DNA of 7,070 bases from an uncultured Pseudomonadales bacterium (GTDB lineage: Bacteria; Pseudomonadota; Gammaproteobacteria; Pseudomonadales; Porticoccaceae), in assembly GCA_937998635.1 (NCBI GenBank), contig CALLDA010000237.1, positions 1 to 7,070 on the forward strand. The letters run 5' to 3'. The first letter of the stretch is position 1. Each line of letters starts with the position of its first letter. Of the stretch, positions 6,277 through 7,070 are shown piece after piece. The notes beneath the pieces were generated by a model that searched no databases, had not been told where the DNA came from, and worked only from the letters and a program-made list of their open reading frames with translations. Both the position numbers and the translations under genes were made by a program.

Positions 6277-6302
6277 AGGTTTTCCCGTAGCCTGTGGTTT
6301 TT
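6274..6302. promoter_or_regulatory. hairpin holding the hydrolase start, also terminator-like on the plus strand
   Basis: CACAGG (6274-6279) and CCTGTG (6291-6296) form a 6-bp stem with an 11-base loop. In the minus-strand mRNA the 3' arm ends in the GTG start codon and the loop contains the GGGA Shine-Dalgarno, so the initiation site would be partly enclosed. On the plus strand the stem is followed by GTTTTTAA, which looks like a short intrinsic terminator. There it could stop plus-strand read-through from recX before the M23 gene. Either role, or neither, is possible. Confidence 0.45.
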
Positions 6303-6387
6303 AATGGGGGACGGCTTGAGGTTCATTGATGGCGATATTCGAGAGTCAGCAAGTTTGGTTCAGATGTATTAGCGTACAGGATAGGTA

Positions 6388-7070
6388 ATGAAGATACCTG
6401 GTTTAGGTATGACTCGTAGAGCGGCCATTGTTGTTACTACAGCCCTTTGCAAGGCGACGGTTTTGATCGTTGGGCTGTTGTCGATAAGCACGGTAGTTCA
6501 TGCCCTGGAGCTTGAGGGTGTTTGGCAACCGGGGGCTATGGTAGTGGGTCGAACTGATCCCAAAGCGACGGTTTATTTTCAGGGCAAGCCCGTAGCTGTC
6601 ACACCTCAGGGTCAATTCGTTGTCGGCCTTGGTCGTGACGCCAGGGGTAGCGTGGAGCTAAAGACAGTTATTGGAGCCGAGGAGCAGCTTTATAATTACC
6701 CGATACTTAAGCGGGAATATCAGACCCAGCGGGTAGATGGTGTCCCGCAAAAAACCGTAACACCTCCCGAAAACGTGCTAGCTCGCATCAGAAAGGAGAC
6801 CGCTCTGGTGGGCCAGGCGCGAGCTACTAGCGATTCCAGAACTGAGTTTCTGGCAGGCTTTATCAAACCTCTCGAAGGCCCGATTACCGGTGTCTATGGC
6901 AGTCAGCGTATTTATAACGGCGTGCCAAAAAGGCCCCATTTCGGGCTGGATATCGCTCGGCCTACAGGTACTCTCGTGCAAGCAGCAGCATCGGGTATCG
7001 TTAAGCTCGCCTATGACGACATGTATTATTCTGGCGGTACCTTAATCATTGATCACGGCTACGGTATTTC
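6388..7070 (+). CDS. exported M23 family metallopeptidase (C-terminus cut by window edge)
   Basis: M23 (lysostaphin/LytM-type) zinc peptidases cut peptide cross-bridges of peptidoglycan in the periplasm. 227 complete codons are visible. Residues 1-39 form a signal peptide: basic MTRR, a hydrophobic stretch, and probable cleavage after VHA (A39). A small beta-rich domain follows (about 43-95, GAMVVGRTDPKATVYFQGK), then the family linker QRVDGVPQKTVTPPENVLARI (114-134). The start of the M23 domain is GVYGSQRIYNGVPKRPHFGLDIA (168-190), with zinc ligands H184 and D188. The third ligand (HxH) lies beyond the edge, so activity cannot be confirmed. AGGA at 6378-6381, 6 bases before the ATG, supports the start. 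An in-frame ATG at 6409 would also keep the signal peptide. The 111-bp upstream gap is shared with the divergent hydrolase, and no strong promoter was seen in it. Confidence 0.95.
   Translation, partial: MKIPGLGMTRRAAIVVTTALCKATVLIVGLLSISTVVHALELEGVWQPGAMVVGRTDPKATVYFQGKPVAVTPQGQFVVGLGRDARGSVELKTVIGAEEQLYNYPILKREYQTQRVDGVPQKTVTPPENVLARIRKETALVGQARATSDSRTEFLAGFIKPLEGPITGVYGSQRIYNGVPKRPHFGLDIARPTGTLVQAAASGIVKLAYDDMYYSGGTLIIDHGYGI

Noticed and set aside
6403..6981. Minus-strand ORFs within the M23 gene
   Set aside because: They are shadows of a plus-strand frame with a signal peptide and M23 motifs.

Overview
The window is chromosomal DNA of a gammaproteobacterium. RecA and RecX are of the pseudomonad/marine gammaproteobacterial kind, mutS lies next to recA, and base composition is moderate (near 50% GC by eye). 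No insertion sequence, phage gene, CRISPR array, tRNA or rRNA was recognised. The exact taxon cannot be fixed; a Cellvibrionales/Spongiibacterales-like marine bacterium is a guess.

Layout: (1) 1-2409, minus strand: mutS, cut by the window edge near its C-terminus. (2) 2410-2807: a 398-bp divergent control region. It holds a probable mutS promoter, a perfect LexA (SOS) box over the recA promoter, and an unusual array of degenerate 15-bp tandem repeats in the recA leader. The array is also readable as a 33-codon ORF whose stop codon overlaps the recA Shine-Dalgarno. (3) 2817-5242, plus strand: recA, a DUF4126-type membrane protein gene, then recX. (4) 5266-6276, minus strand: a YheT-like alpha/beta hydrolase, convergent with recX. 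(5) 6388 to the right edge, plus strand: an exported M23 metallopeptidase, cut by the window end.

How the genes fit together: MutS (mismatch recognition), RecA (strand exchange and the SOS co-protease) and RecX (RecA filament modulator) form a DNA repair and SOS neighbourhood. The LexA box should make recA damage-inducible. No second box was found before the DUF4126 gene or recX, so any SOS control of these would come by read-through from recA. The hydrolase and the M23 peptidase look like unrelated housekeeping or envelope genes.

The core genes are ordinary. The parts worth a second look are the 15-bp repeat array/leader ORF before recA, the DUF4126 gene between recA and recX, and a hairpin that would enclose the hydrolase ribosome-binding site and its GTG start.
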